From positions 1 to 64,000 of the forward strand of contig JAOKTA010000001.1 in the NCBI GenBank assembly GCA_028335865.1: a stretch of 64,000 nucleotides of DNA, in the 5' to 3' direction. Below the pieces are notes generated by a model. It had not been told where the DNA came from, made no database searches, and worked only from the letters and a program-made list of their open reading frames with translations. Shown piece after piece: positions 25,657 through 34,642 of the stretch. Every line of letters begins with the position of its first letter. Position 1 is the stretch's first letter. The stretch is from Candidatus Nitrosopumilus sp. (GTDB taxonomy: Archaea > Thermoproteota > Nitrososphaeria > Nitrososphaerales > Nitrosopumilaceae). The translations under genes were made by a program, and so were the position numbers.

Positions 25657-25991
25657 TAAGGAATTAAATAAAAAACATAAAGTGAATTTAAAAAAACACA
25701 GGAAATGAAACATGATTTTCTGGAATACAGGTTATCACTAAATCTGTAAAATATACGATAAAATTTATTTAAATATTTTTATTATTGTCATAGATTCTAT
25801 GATTGTGATTACTACAACATCAAACCGTTATTTACTAGATATACAAATAAGATAAAAATAATTTAAACATGAGTAATCAGACTAAGTCTACTAATTTATT
25901 TCAGTTCTCTTAATGATTTTATTAAATTATTAAGTTTTGTATAATTTTAAATCATAAATAATTTAAAGAGAATAAAAAATTTCAAGTAAAG
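25657..25991. other. AT-rich gene-free gap of 335 bp
   Basis: No ORF of useful length is found on either strand. Two short perfect palindromes are present: CATAGATTCTATG at 25789-25801 and AGACTAAGTCT in the second half. A promoter-like atttatttaaatattttt runs near 25760. The gap could hold the 3' ends of padR and alba messages or a small RNA; I can support neither. Confidence 0.4.
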
Positions 25992-26279
25992 TTAACTTGT
26001 ATTTTTCTTTACTTCAATTTCTATTGTTGAAACATTTCGTGTTCTACCATCTTCGGATTCAAGTAATTCTGAGTCAATTTTGATATTTCCAATAGAATAT
26101 CCAGTATTTTCAGTTTTACGTGCAACAATTTGAGCTACATCTACAGCACGGCCAATACTGAGTCCCCGAGCTTTAATGTTAACTGATGGTACATTTGCTA
26201 ATTGAATTAGCGTTGATGTCACGTATGCCATCAATGGTTTCTTACCAATGAATATAGTATCTCTAGTTTCAGTTGACAT
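25992..26279 (-). CDS. Alba-family nucleic-acid-binding protein
   Basis: About 95 residues from the ATG at 26279 (MSTETRDTIFIGKKP); the ORF track begins eight codons earlier, and an AT-rich element about 25-33 nt upstream supports the inner start. 'IFIGKKPLMAYVTSTLIQL' matches the Alba N-terminal region with the lysine pair that contacts nucleic acid, followed by 'VNIKARGLSIGRAVDVAQIVARK', the typical dimer and binding segment. Alba is an abundant archaeal chromatin and RNA-binding protein. Confidence 0.93.
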   Translation of the reverse strand: MSTETRDTIFIGKKPLMAYVTSTLIQLANVPSVNIKARGLSIGRAVDVAQIVARKTENTGYSIGNIKIDSELLESEDGRTRNVSTIEIEVKKNTS

Positions 26280-26383
26280 AATTAGTTTAATATCTAACGA
26301 CAATTTAAAGTTAAAATGAATTTTTTATAATATTTATAAAAAATTTAAGGATTATTAACTTCAAAATAGAATTTAATATTATC

Positions 26384-26920
26384 TTGGAAAATATTATAAA
26401 AATATTAGAATCAGGAAAACCTGAAAAAAAAATAAAAATCTTGGAAACATTGCATAATACTAATGAATTAAAAACATTAGAACAAATAATTTTAAGATTA
26501 AATGATGACAGTATTCAAGTTAGAGGGGAAGCATTTAATGCACTTTTGTTAAACCAAAATCAAATTTCAAAAATTTTAATTGATAATCTTAATTCTTCAA
26601 ATAAAAATATCAGAGGTTTTACATCACTAGTATTAGCTAATCGAAATGAAAAAAGTGCAATTCCAGAAATAATAAAACTTGTAGAAGATAAACACGGAAT
26701 GGTTAGATCATGTGCAATTGGGGCATTAGGTCATCTAAAGGCTAAAAAAATAACAGATATTATTTTGAAATTACTTTCAGATTCTAATTTAGAGGTACAA
26801 AAAAGTGCGTTACAAGCAGCAATTCAAACAGACATGATTATTTCAACAGATAAAATTAAAGAAATTGAAAAAAATAGTGATCTGCAAATTAAAAATTTAT
26901 TGTTGAAATTAAAAAAATAA
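26384..26920 (+). CDS. HEAT-repeat protein
   Basis: A 178-residue all-helical protein with repeating units such as 'DDSIQVRGEAFNALLL', 'NKNIRGFTSLVLANR', 'HGMVRSCAIGALGHL' and 'NLEVQKSALQAAIQ', the pattern of HEAT or PBS-lyase-like repeats. Such proteins are scaffolds for protein contacts; no specific partner is suggested. The proposed start is TTG. The gene ends 1 base before the 3' end of the convergent tRNA-Ala. Confidence 0.82.
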   Translation: MENIIKILESGKPEKKIKILETLHNTNELKTLEQIILRLNDDSIQVRGEAFNALLLNQNQISKILIDNLNSSNKNIRGFTSLVLANRNEKSAIPEIIKLVEDKHGMVRSCAIGALGHLKAKKITDIILKLLSDSNLEVQKSALQAAIQTDMIISTDKIKEIEKNSDLQIKNLLLKLKK

Positions 26921-26921
26921 G

Positions 26922-26995
26922 TGGACCGGAAGGGATTTGAACCCTTGATCCGATGCATGCCATGCACCTATCCTACCAGACTAGACGACCGGCCC
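26922..26995 (-). tRNA. tRNA-Ala(GGC)
   Basis: The minus strand gives acceptor GGGCCGG/CCGGTCC, anticodon stem GGTGC/GCATC with loop ATGGCAT (anticodon GGC), T-arm AAGGG/TTCAAAT/CCCTT and discriminator A. CCA is not encoded. It is packed directly against the HEAT gene. Confidence 0.96.
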
Positions 26996-27085
26996 AATAA
27001 TCAGAATACTGATTGAATAATATTTCTCAAATTGGTTATTAACGTTTAGCGATTTTATTAAATGCAAAGAAAGGAAATCATCACA

Positions 27086-27095
27086 ATATATTTAA
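27086..27095 (+). promoter_or_regulatory. TATA box of the second FNR-like gene
   Basis: The decamer atatatttaa, identical to that at 16571, is again 25 nt from the ATG (27121). Identity and spacing suggest the promoter was duplicated with the gene or is kept by selection. Confidence 0.7.
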
Positions 27096-27120
27096 GCTTC
27101 AATATTCTGATTCAATTGTT

Positions 27121-27966
27121 ATGGTAGTAGATAACAAAGCAACTGTCACATATGTTCAATTAATAAAAGAGGATCTTCTTATTATCAGAATTGTTCCAAA
27201 TGAAGGTTCGGTTCCAGATTTTGAAGCAGGTCAATTTCTTACATTAGGTTTACCAAATCCAGAAAATGCAGGTAAAATTGTTAGACGCGCATATTCAATT
27301 GCATCTCATCCAGAAAATAAAGAGTATATCGAATTTGTAATCAGATGGGTTAGAAAACCACTTCCAGGAAGATTGACTACACAATTATTTAATGTGAAAG
27401 AAGGAGATGAAATTCTTTGGTTGAAACCTGCAGGTAGAGCATTAGGAATTAGTGAAGAATTACCAAACGGTGAAAAAGATACAAGAAGAATCGTATGCAT
27501 TGGCGGCGGAACAGGGTTGGCACCATTTGTCAGTTTTGCACAGCATCTCCATGACACCAATGATAAACGGGAGATTGTTGTTTTGCACGGTGCAAGTTAT
27601 GTCGATGAATTAAGCTACAAAGATTTGCTAACAGGTCTTGAAGATGAGAGCATCTCAAAAGGTGCTGATAAATGGAATTTTAAATATCGTGCAGCAATCA
27701 GTAGACCGCAAGAATGGTTTAACAGAAGTTGGGCAGGTCAAACAGGTAGAGTTGAAACATTTCTAAGACCTAGAGCTGAAGGCGCATCACCATTAGAGGA
27801 ATTAATTGGAGGTAAAATTACTCAAGACAATACAATATTCTATGTTTGTGGATGGCAAGGAACAATTGATGGGGTTATGGACTTTTTAAAGCCAAAAGGA
27901 TTCATCACAGAGCACGATAAACGTGAAGATGGTAGCTTTGAAGTAAAGTATGAATCATACGGATAG
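27121..27966 (+). CDS. FAD/NAD(P)-binding ferredoxin reductase-like protein (FNR paralogue 2)
   Basis: A 281-residue paralogue of the protein at 16606-17448. The motifs 'RRAYSIAS', 'GGGTGLAPFVSFA' and 'FYVCGWQGTIDGVMDFL' are conserved, and stretches such as 'VLHGASYVDELSYK' and 'WNFKYRAAISRP' are shared almost unchanged. Differences cluster in the loop after the FAD domain (LKPAGRALGISEEL versus GDPTGAALLISDKL) and in a two-residue N-terminal insertion, which may mark different partners. As with paralogue 1 there is no built-in iron-sulfur domain. Confidence 0.88.
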   Translation: MVVDNKATVTYVQLIKEDLLIIRIVPNEGSVPDFEAGQFLTLGLPNPENAGKIVRRAYSIASHPENKEYIEFVIRWVRKPLPGRLTTQLFNVKEGDEILWLKPAGRALGISEELPNGEKDTRRIVCIGGGTGLAPFVSFAQHLHDTNDKREIVVLHGASYVDELSYKDLLTGLEDESISKGADKWNFKYRAAISRPQEWFNRSWAGQTGRVETFLRPRAEGASPLEELIGGKITQDNTIFYVCGWQGTIDGVMDFLKPKGFITEHDKREDGSFEVKYESYG

Positions 27967-28020
27967 CCAATTATTCTAAAAATTAATCATTGAAATATAA
28001 GAATTATTTAGGAATCATAA

Positions 28021-28626
28021 TTGACAACAGCACTATACCTAGCACATCTAAATCCAGTAACAAATGCTCATGTAGAGATTATTAAAGAATTGAAAAAAGA
28101 GGCGGATATTGTAAAAGTCATGCCAGTTATTTTCAAATATGATGACAAGGAAGTTAATAGTAAAAGTTTTCCATTTAATTTTGAATCTAGAAAAAAAATG
28201 CTAATGTCAGTTTTTGGTGATTCAATAGAAATTACAGAGGATTATTCATTTTTTGCACCATTTAAAAAATACCTACCACCATTATTGACACCAAAATCAT
28301 GGAAATTAAGAAAACAGATTCTCAACGGTGTTGAAGGAAAATATTTTTCATATACGGGAGATAAAGCTGAAGGATATATGTTAAAATTTTATAGACTGAA
28401 GCCAAAAATTGGTGAAAGAAAATCTCTTTCTGCAGCATCAGTAAAAGAAAAATTGTATGATGCAGCACAAGGTAAAAAATCATCATGGAAAGAAGATGTT
28501 CCAGAAGGCATATCTAAAATAATTGAAGAGGAATGGAAAACGGTAGAAAAATATGCATCTATGGAGGATATGACTACAAGGGTTGTAGGAATGAAATTTC
28601 CTAAAGAAGGTTGGTCAAAAAAATAA
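28021..28626 (+). CDS. Nucleotidyltransferase-fold protein (cytidylyltransferase/NMNAT-like)
   Basis: A 201-residue protein with a TTG start. The N-terminal 'YLAHLNPVTNAHVEII' corresponds to the HxGH-type motif of the nucleotidyltransferase superfamily (here the second histidine is in TNAH), and 'KSLSAASVKEKLYD' sits where the ISSTxIR element is found. Related enzymes are NMN adenylyltransferase and PPAT; the substrate cannot be read from the sequence. It is longer than archaeal NMNAT by about 30 residues. Confidence 0.7.
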   Translation: MTTALYLAHLNPVTNAHVEIIKELKKEADIVKVMPVIFKYDDKEVNSKSFPFNFESRKKMLMSVFGDSIEITEDYSFFAPFKKYLPPLLTPKSWKLRKQILNGVEGKYFSYTGDKAEGYMLKFYRLKPKIGERKSLSAASVKEKLYDAAQGKKSSWKEDVPEGISKIIEEEWKTVEKYASMEDMTTRVVGMKFPKEGWSKK

Positions 28627-28699
28627 TTATTTTGTCAAACAGTATAAAATTCAAAAATTAATTGAAAATAAATTAATAGTGATCATCTAAAAATTGGAT

Positions 28700-29617
28700 A
28701 TGAAACTGCCTCTTTCAAAATATGTTTGGTTTGATGGAAAATATATGCCTGCAGAAAAAGCCCAAGTTCCAATAACCACTCACGCTATCCATTATGGAAC
28801 ATCAGTTTTTGAAGGAATTAGGGCATATTGGAATGGAAAAAATCTACACGTGTTTAGATTAGAAGAACATGTAAAACGATTTAGAAAATCAGGTCAATTT
28901 TACAATATTTCATTAAATTTTACAGATAGTGAAATTGCTAATGCAGTAATTGGTATTTGTAAAAAAAATAATATTAAAAAATCATGTTACATTAGACCAT
29001 TTTATTTTGTAGGAGATTATGGAATTAGTCTCCATGTAACAGAAAAAGCTCCAACAAATGTTGCAATTTTTACATTTCCGTTTGGAGATTTATTTGATAA
29101 AAATGGAATTACTGCAGCAATTGTATCGTGGAGAAAATTCTCAGATAATTCTACACCCACACAAGCAAAAATGGGTGGAAATTATCTAAATTCAATTATT
29201 GCAACACAAGAAGCAAAAAGAAACGGTGTAGATGAGGCAATTCTACTTGATCAAAATGGAAATGTAAGTGAAGCTCCAGGAGAAAACATATTCATCGTAA
29301 AAGATGGGCAATTAATTACACCGTCATTATCATCTTCAGCATTAGAAGGCATAACTAGAGATGCAATACTCAAAATTGGAAAAGATTTAGACATAGATGT
29401 AGTTGAACGAAACTTTACGAGAAGCGAACTAATAATTTCAGATGAGATTTTTCTAACAGGTACAGCTGCAGAAATTACACCAGTAATTTCTATGGATTCC
29501 AAAAAAATAGGTAATGGAAAACCAGGAGATATTACAAAAAAAATGATGCAAGAGTATTCAGACATCGTAATGAATAAAAATATTGATTACGCTCATTGGT
29601 TAACTGAGGTCTATTAA
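28700..29617 (+). CDS. ilvE: Branched-chain amino acid aminotransferase
   Basis: A fold-type IV PLP aminotransferase of about 305 residues that makes or degrades leucine, isoleucine and valine. 'HAIHYGTSVFEGIRAYW', 'KMGGNYLNSI' (before the PLP-lysine region), 'EAPGENIFIV' and 'TGTAAEITPV' are signatures. A TTG two codons upstream (28694) is the ORF track start; the ATG at 28700 is equally possible. Its stop abuts the ATG of the next gene, so an operon with the sugar genes is likely, although the functions differ. Confidence 0.93.
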   Translation: MKLPLSKYVWFDGKYMPAEKAQVPITTHAIHYGTSVFEGIRAYWNGKNLHVFRLEEHVKRFRKSGQFYNISLNFTDSEIANAVIGICKKNNIKKSCYIRPFYFVGDYGISLHVTEKAPTNVAIFTFPFGDLFDKNGITAAIVSWRKFSDNSTPTQAKMGGNYLNSIIATQEAKRNGVDEAILLDQNGNVSEAPGENIFIVKDGQLITPSLSSSALEGITRDAILKIGKDLDIDVVERNFTRSELIISDEIFLTGTAAEITPVISMDSKKIGNGKPGDITKKMMQEYSDIVMNKNIDYAHWLTEVY

Positions 29618-30553
29618 ATGAAAATTGTACAAATTGGAACAGGAGGCTGGGGTAAGAATCATACCAGAATTTTATCAGAATTAGGTGTACTTGTGGCCAT
29701 ATGTGATGCTAATCATGAAAAAAGTAAGGAATATGGAGAAAAGTATGCTGTAAATTATTATCAATCATTAGATGAATTATTAAATTCTGAAGAATTTGAT
29801 GGTGCATTTGTAGTGACACCTACATCAACACATACAGAAATTGCAATGAAGTTATTGGAAGCTAGAAAACATGTTTTTGTAGAAAAGCCAATGACATACA
29901 AATCTGAGGACGGTGAAAAACTTGCTAGACTTGCAGAAAAAAATAAGGTTATTCTCACATGCGGGTATATTGAAAGATTCAATCCTGCAGTAGATGTTGT
30001 AAAAAAAATAGTTGATGAAAAAAAATACGGGGATCTAGTTATGCTTGAATTTCATAGAGAGAATAGAATGCCATTGCATATCAAAGATGTCGGAATTATC
30101 TATGATACTTCAGTTCACGACATAGATACTGCAAATTGGTTGTTTAATGATATGCCTCAAGTAGTTTTTGCACGTGCAGGGAAAATTAAACACGAACATG
30201 AAGATTTTGCAAGTATTATGTTAGGATATAAAAATAATAAAGTTGCAATTATTTCATCAAATTGGATTACACCAAAAAAAGTGAGAAAATTTAGTGCAGT
30301 ATGTACAGAAGCAATTATTTCATCAGACTTTCTCACTCAAGAAATTACAATTGAAAAAGAGGATGAATCCCAAACTATCAAAAATGAAAAACAAGAACCA
30401 TTAATGTTAGAAATTCAGAATTTCTTAGAAGCCATTACGGATAAAAGTAAACAAATTGTTAAATCACAAGAAGCAGTAAATGTTACAAAAATTGCCGAAG
30501 CGGCACTTTTATCTAGTCAAAAAGGAATCCCAATTTATCTGGATTTAAAATGA
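29618..30553 (+). CDS. Gfo/Idh/MocA-family sugar dehydrogenase
   Basis: A 311-residue NAD(P)-dependent oxidoreductase. The Rossmann start 'IVQIGTGGWGKNHTRIL', the 'EKPMTYKSEDG' motif with the catalytic-region lysine, and 'DVGIIYDTSVHDIDTANWLF' with the conserved histidine pair are clear. Its neighbours, a zinc-ribbon protein and a hexapeptide acyltransferase, recall WlbA/WlbB pairs that make acetamido-uronic sugars for surface glycans, so a role in nucleotide-sugar modification is likely (inference). Confidence 0.85.
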   Translation: MKIVQIGTGGWGKNHTRILSELGVLVAICDANHEKSKEYGEKYAVNYYQSLDELLNSEEFDGAFVVTPTSTHTEIAMKLLEARKHVFVEKPMTYKSEDGEKLARLAEKNKVILTCGYIERFNPAVDVVKKIVDEKKYGDLVMLEFHRENRMPLHIKDVGIIYDTSVHDIDTANWLFNDMPQVVFARAGKIKHEHEDFASIMLGYKNNKVAIISSNWITPKKVRKFSAVCTEAIISSDFLTQEITIEKEDESQTIKNEKQEPLMLEIQNFLEAITDKSKQIVKSQEAVNVTKIAEAALLSSQKGIPIYLDLK

Positions 30554-30819
30554 ATAAAACAATGATGGAGATACTAGCATGTCCAATAGACAAGAATCAT
30601 CCCTTAGAGTTATTTGAAATCAAAGAAAAAGATGATGTAGTGATTGAGGGTGCAATATTTTGTTCAAAGTGTTCCAGATTTTATCCAATTATGGAGGAAA
30701 TTCCAATAATGTTACCAGATGATCTTAGAGATAAAAAACATGAAATAGAATTTTTAAATAAAAACAAAGACAAATTGCCTGAAAAAATTATTAGTGAAGC
30801 AAATCCATGGCATTTGTAA
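30550..30819 (+). CDS. Trm112-like zinc-ribbon protein
   Basis: An 89-residue protein: 'MMEILACPIDKNHPLELF' and 'FCSKCSRFYPIMEEIPIMLPDDLRD' match the Trm112/YcaR family, with the zinc cysteines in ACP and CSKC. Trm112 proteins activate methyltransferases acting on tRNA, rRNA and eRF1. The start overlaps the dehydrogenase gene by 4 bases, so it is translationally coupled to it although no methyltransferase is adjacent. Confidence 0.85.
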   Translation: MNKTMMEILACPIDKNHPLELFEIKEKDDVVIEGAIFCSKCSRFYPIMEEIPIMLPDDLRDKKHEIEFLNKNKDKLPEKIISEANPWHL

Positions 30820-30823
30820 GGCA

Positions 30824-31300
30824 ATGGTTACAAATTTTATTTCTGAAAAAGCAATAATTGGAAAAAATGTGCAAATATGGCATTTTTCATATGTAGGAGA
30901 TAATGTTGAAATTGGAGATAATGTAAAAATTGGATCCCTTGCACATATTGATTATGATGTAAAAATTGGAGATAATACAAAAATTGAAGGGCAAGCATAC
31001 ATCCCACCATTGTGTAGAATTGGAAAAAATGTGTTCATTGGTCCAGCAGCTGTTTTAACAAATGATCCATTTCCAATGTGTGACAAAATGGTAGGAGTTA
31101 CAATTGAAGATAATGCAATAATTGGTGCACGTGCAGTGATTAAAGCAGGAATTACAGTTGGAAAAAATAGCGTTGTTGCAATGGGTGCAATTGTAACAAG
31201 AGATGTTGATGAAAATACTGTGGTTGCAGGGTCACCAGCTTTTCTAAGATACAGCAGAGAAGAGTATGACAAAAAAAGAAAAAAATGGATAGAAAGTTAA
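30824..31300 (+). CDS. Hexapeptide-repeat (left-handed beta-helix) acyltransferase
   Basis: A 158-residue enzyme from the ATG at 30824; the ORF track starts ten codons upstream, within the previous gene. The sequence is built of hexapeptide repeats ('VEIGDNVKIGSLAHIDYDVKIG', 'IIGARAVIKAGITVGKN') that form a left-handed beta-helix, and the end 'VVAGSPAFLRY' is typical of sugar N-acetyltransferases such as WlbB. Together with the preceding dehydrogenase it suggests synthesis of an acetylated amino sugar. It overlaps the convergent small membrane gene by 4 bases. Confidence 0.88.
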   Translation: MVTNFISEKAIIGKNVQIWHFSYVGDNVEIGDNVKIGSLAHIDYDVKIGDNTKIEGQAYIPPLCRIGKNVFIGPAAVLTNDPFPMCDKMVGVTIEDNAIIGARAVIKAGITVGKNSVVAMGAIVTRDVDENTVVAGSPAFLRYSREEYDKKRKKWIES

Positions 31301-31527
31301 GAATTTAATTCTTTTTTAAAAATCCAATTTTTTAATTTAGATAAAATTAAAATCCATATTACAACCAATATCAAAGCAATAGTTACTTTAAGTCCAGATG
31401 CAATTATCCAATGAAAATCACCAAATTGTTGAATAGTAAACGGACCCAACAAAACAACCATGATACCGCCGCCAATAATTATCAAACCCCACATTGCAAA
31501 TAAGAAACCATAAAGACCAGATTTCAA
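31297..31527 (-). CDS. Small membrane protein
   Basis: A 76-residue protein with two clear hydrophobic segments: 'FLFAMWGLIIIGGGIMVVLLG' and 'GLKVTIALILVVIWILIL', ending in a basic tail. I do not recognise a family. Its start overlaps the 3' end of the glycosyl-phosphotransferase gene by 4 bases, so the two are translated together and it may be an accessory membrane subunit (inference). Confidence 0.78.
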   Translation of the reverse strand: MKSGLYGFLFAMWGLIIIGGGIMVVLLGPFTIQQFGDFHWIIASGLKVTIALILVVIWILILSKLKNWIFKKELNS

Positions 31528-32516
31528 AGAGAAACACCCATCATAAATGCAGTAATAATAGCTAAAATTCCCGAAAATATTGCAAGTTTAAAAATTGCAA
31601 GTCCAACTTGTTTTTCAGATAAAGGACCATTTGCGAGAATTAATCTCACTAAAGTTACAGGGGCCGTTTTATCATTTGTTGCCTTTAATTTAAAATCACT
31701 AGTAAATTCAACAGGTTTTCCTTTGATTTGTCTATGTTCAACTATTCGTTTTACGCTTGATAAAAACAAAAATGAGTTAATTACAGCAGGCAATAGTGCA
31801 ATTGCTGCAATAATTTCTACACCACCAACAATTGCAATGGTACCATACATAGCGCCAAATGTTAGTGCTCCAGAATCTCCAGGAAAAATCTTGCTAGGTA
31901 TCTTATGATATTTGTAGAATGCTAATGAAACAAATGCCAAAGGTAAACTAACGATAGCAATTTCATAATTTCCTAAAATAAATAAACAGATAGACAAAGT
32001 AAAACTTGCAATGACCATAAATCCACTAGCAACACCGTTTAGAACGTCAATAGAATTAATGGTGTTTCCAGTTATAGGAATCATAAAAATTATTAATCCA
32101 AGATATAGTATTGGAATTTGTACATCTCCAAATAACGGAAATGAAAGGGACGAGTCATATGCACCAAGAAAAATAATTGGAAGGGCTGCAATTGCAAGAG
32201 TTACAGGTTTAAACCAACCTCCCATTACTTTTCTATCATCAACATAACCAATTAGAAATGCCGCTGTAGTTGTAATTATTACTGCAAGAATTTCATTAAG
32301 TTGAAAAAATCCATAAAGAACAATCTCTGAAACAAGAATTCCCAATATTATTGATATTCCACCAGGTCTTGCAACCATTACACTTTCTTTTTTATTCATA
32401 TCTTTTACGGTAAAATTATTTTTTGTTAAAATTTTGATCAGTGGAGGAGTAGTGAAATAAACTACAGAAAATGAAAGTATGCAAGAAATTATTGCAGGAA
32501 TAATTAATTCAATCAA
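31524..32516 (-). CDS. MraY/AglH-like glycosyl-1-phosphate transferase
   Basis: A 330-residue multi-spanning enzyme of the UDP-GlcNAc/MurNAc-pentapeptide phosphotransferase family, which moves a sugar-1-phosphate from a nucleotide sugar to a polyprenyl phosphate lipid. The metal-binding 'IGYVDDRK' and the 'FPGDSGALTFGAMYG' motif (family FxGDxGSLxLG) are visible between about ten hydrophobic segments. In archaea it usually starts the N-glycan of surface-layer proteins. It is in one operon with Hel308 (4-bp overlap) and the small membrane gene, a mixed set. Confidence 0.9.
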   Translation of the reverse strand: MIELIIPAIISCILSFSVVYFTTPPLIKILTKNNFTVKDMNKKESVMVARPGGISIILGILVSEIVLYGFFQLNEILAVIITTTAAFLIGYVDDRKVMGGWFKPVTLAIAALPIIFLGAYDSSLSFPLFGDVQIPILYLGLIIFMIPITGNTINSIDVLNGVASGFMVIASFTLSICLFILGNYEIAIVSLPLAFVSLAFYKYHKIPSKIFPGDSGALTFGAMYGTIAIVGGVEIIAAIALLPAVINSFLFLSSVKRIVEHRQIKGKPVEFTSDFKLKATNDKTAPVTLVRLILANGPLSEKQVGLAIFKLAIFSGILAIITAFMMGVSL

Positions 32517-34642
32517 TATCTGACCTTCTTTAATTCAGCTTTTATGTTATTTGCAATAGTTGAACCAATTTTATCAATTTCGCCCAATTTATGAGTAGGA
32601 ATTTTTTCCAAATCATCTAGATTTTTTACATTATGCTTAAACAATACACGTGCCCTAACTCTTCCAATTCCTTTTACACGTACCAAATCTAGCAATTCCT
32701 CTCTAATCCCATAAACTACTCTTTTTCTTAAATCGTTAAATTCTTCAAGTAAATCAGGTCTTTCAATATGCTTAGCAATCTCTCTTAAACAGTAAGATAG
32801 CCAATTTGCATTTTCTACCATTCTATGCATGTCTCCAGCCTCAATTCCAAGAGTATCAGATAGAGAAAGTTCAGTAGATTCAGTAATCCACATCTGTAAA
32901 GCCAAAAGACTTCGAGAGCAATCATATTCTGAAATGGGTTCAATTAATTCTGAAGAATGATTTTCAATCATGAGACTAGTTGATTCATAGTCTTTATTTC
33001 GAAGTGAAAATTTAGGAAAAAATTCTTCGCAATTTATCATTAGATGTAAAAATCCAAAAGTATGTTTTTGCTGGTTAGACACATTATCTATTGCATCTCT
33101 AAAATATGTTGCAGTAAGTGGATCAATGTAAAGCATTGAAGTCTTTTTTCCAAATGCAGTTCCAGCATATCTATCACCTTTTTTAATTATTAATTGTTGG
33201 GAAGAAAGAAAACGTAAAGAAATGTTAATTGCAAAACTTAGTGTAGCTTTTGAAGATTGTAATCCGCCTAATGTTTGTAAAAAGAATTCAAGAAGTTCTT
33301 CTTTTTTTATTCCAGGATTTATAACAATTACACTTAGAATATGTGTTCTAAGAGATTTATCTTCAGTAATTTTTGAAACTATAGGTTCTGGCTCACCATG
33401 AATATAATATTCAGTTAAATCCTCAGTGTTACCATTTCCAACAATAATGGATTCACCATAATCATCGTATTGTGGTCTTCCAGCTCTACCGCAAAGTTGT
33501 TTGTATTCTAAAATACTAATGGGTCTATTTGCACCAATTTTTGCATTATATCTATTAATATTTGAAATTACAACTCTTCTTGCTGGAAGATTAACCCCAG
33601 CAGCCAAGGTTGGAGTTGAGGATAATAATTTGATGGTACCATTACGGAATTCTTTTTCTACAATTTCTCTACATTTTTGATTTAATCCTGCATGATGAAA
33701 TGCAACTCCTTTTTTTACAAGAATTGCCAAAGTTTTTACAATTTCTGTATGCTCATTTTCTGCAAGGATTTGTTTTGATGTTTTTTCTAATGCTGTCAAT
33801 TCTTTTTTTTGTAAGAATTGTGAAATAATATCAGATGCTTTTGTTGCAAGCGATTTTGAACTTACCCTAGTTGCTGCAAAAACTAGAGACTGACCACCTT
33901 CTTGAACACATTGTACGCCTAAATCAATTGGAATTCCACGTAAACTAGGTTTAACCTCAAATGTTTTACCATCGCTCATTGTAACTTGCCCTCCGTCACA
34001 TACTCCTTCAGATAATGGAACTGGTCTCCAGTCGTTTTTTACTAATTTACAATCAAGCCATTTTGCAATTTCATCAGAATTAGTTATCGTTGCACTAAGA
34101 CCAACAATTTGAGGTTTAGTATCTAATAATTTTAAATGAGTTAAAATCATTTCAAGTGTTGGTCCTCTACCTTCATCTCCGATCAGATGAACTTCATCAG
34201 ATATCACCAGACCAATTTCTTCAACCCATTCAGCACCATGTCTAATTATAGAATCCATTTTTTCATTTGTTAAAATCAACACGTTACTATTTTCTAAATT
34301 TTTTTCAATATGTTCAAAATCTCCAGTAGAAATACCAATTTTAATTTTTTTTCCAATTGAAATTTTTTCTAATTTTTTAAACTCTGTAAATTTTTCAGCA
34401 GCTAATGCACGTAATGGACTAAGATAAACTACCTTGCCATTATTTTTTGAAAGGTAACTAAGCATTGCAAGCATTGCAATCAAAGTTTTTCCACTGGCAG
34501 TAGGTGCAGAAACTAAAATACTTTTTCCATCCAATAATCCAAACTTAACACTATCAGCTTGCGGAGGATATAATTTTTCATATCCTTGTGATTTTAAAAA
34601 ATTAATTGCAGAGTCTGGAAGTGCTAGCGTATCTATTTTCAT
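32513..34642 (-). CDS. hel308: Hel308-type superfamily 2 DNA helicase
   Basis: A 709-residue helicase acting on stalled replication forks. Motif I 'VSAPTASGKT', motif II 'VISDEVHLIGDEGRG', motif III 'VGLSATITN' and motif VI 'QLCGRAGRPQYDDYG' are present. A C-terminal helix-hairpin-helix 'LVRVKGIGRVRARVLF' follows the winged-helix and ratchet regions, which is diagnostic for Hel308. It is placed directly behind MCM with a 4-bp overlap, so a replication or repair role is strongly supported. Confidence 0.94.
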   Translation of the reverse strand: MKIDTLALPDSAINFLKSQGYEKLYPPQADSVKFGLLDGKSILVSAPTASGKTLIAMLAMLSYLSKNNGKVVYLSPLRALAAEKFTEFKKLEKISIGKKIKIGISTGDFEHIEKNLENSNVLILTNEKMDSIIRHGAEWVEEIGLVISDEVHLIGDEGRGPTLEMILTHLKLLDTKPQIVGLSATITNSDEIAKWLDCKLVKNDWRPVPLSEGVCDGGQVTMSDGKTFEVKPSLRGIPIDLGVQCVQEGGQSLVFAATRVSSKSLATKASDIISQFLQKKELTALEKTSKQILAENEHTEIVKTLAILVKKGVAFHHAGLNQKCREIVEKEFRNGTIKLLSSTPTLAAGVNLPARRVVISNINRYNAKIGANRPISILEYKQLCGRAGRPQYDDYGESIIVGNGNTEDLTEYYIHGEPEPIVSKITEDKSLRTHILSVIVINPGIKKEELLEFFLQTLGGLQSSKATLSFAINISLRFLSSQQLIIKKGDRYAGTAFGKKTSMLYIDPLTATYFRDAIDNVSNQQKHTFGFLHLMINCEEFFPKFSLRNKDYESTSLMIENHSSELIEPISEYDCSRSLLALQMWITESTELSLSDTLGIEAGDMHRMVENANWLSYCLREIAKHIERPDLLEEFNDLRKRVVYGIREELLDLVRVKGIGRVRARVLFKHNVKNLDDLEKIPTHKLGEIDKIGSTIANNIKAELKKVRY

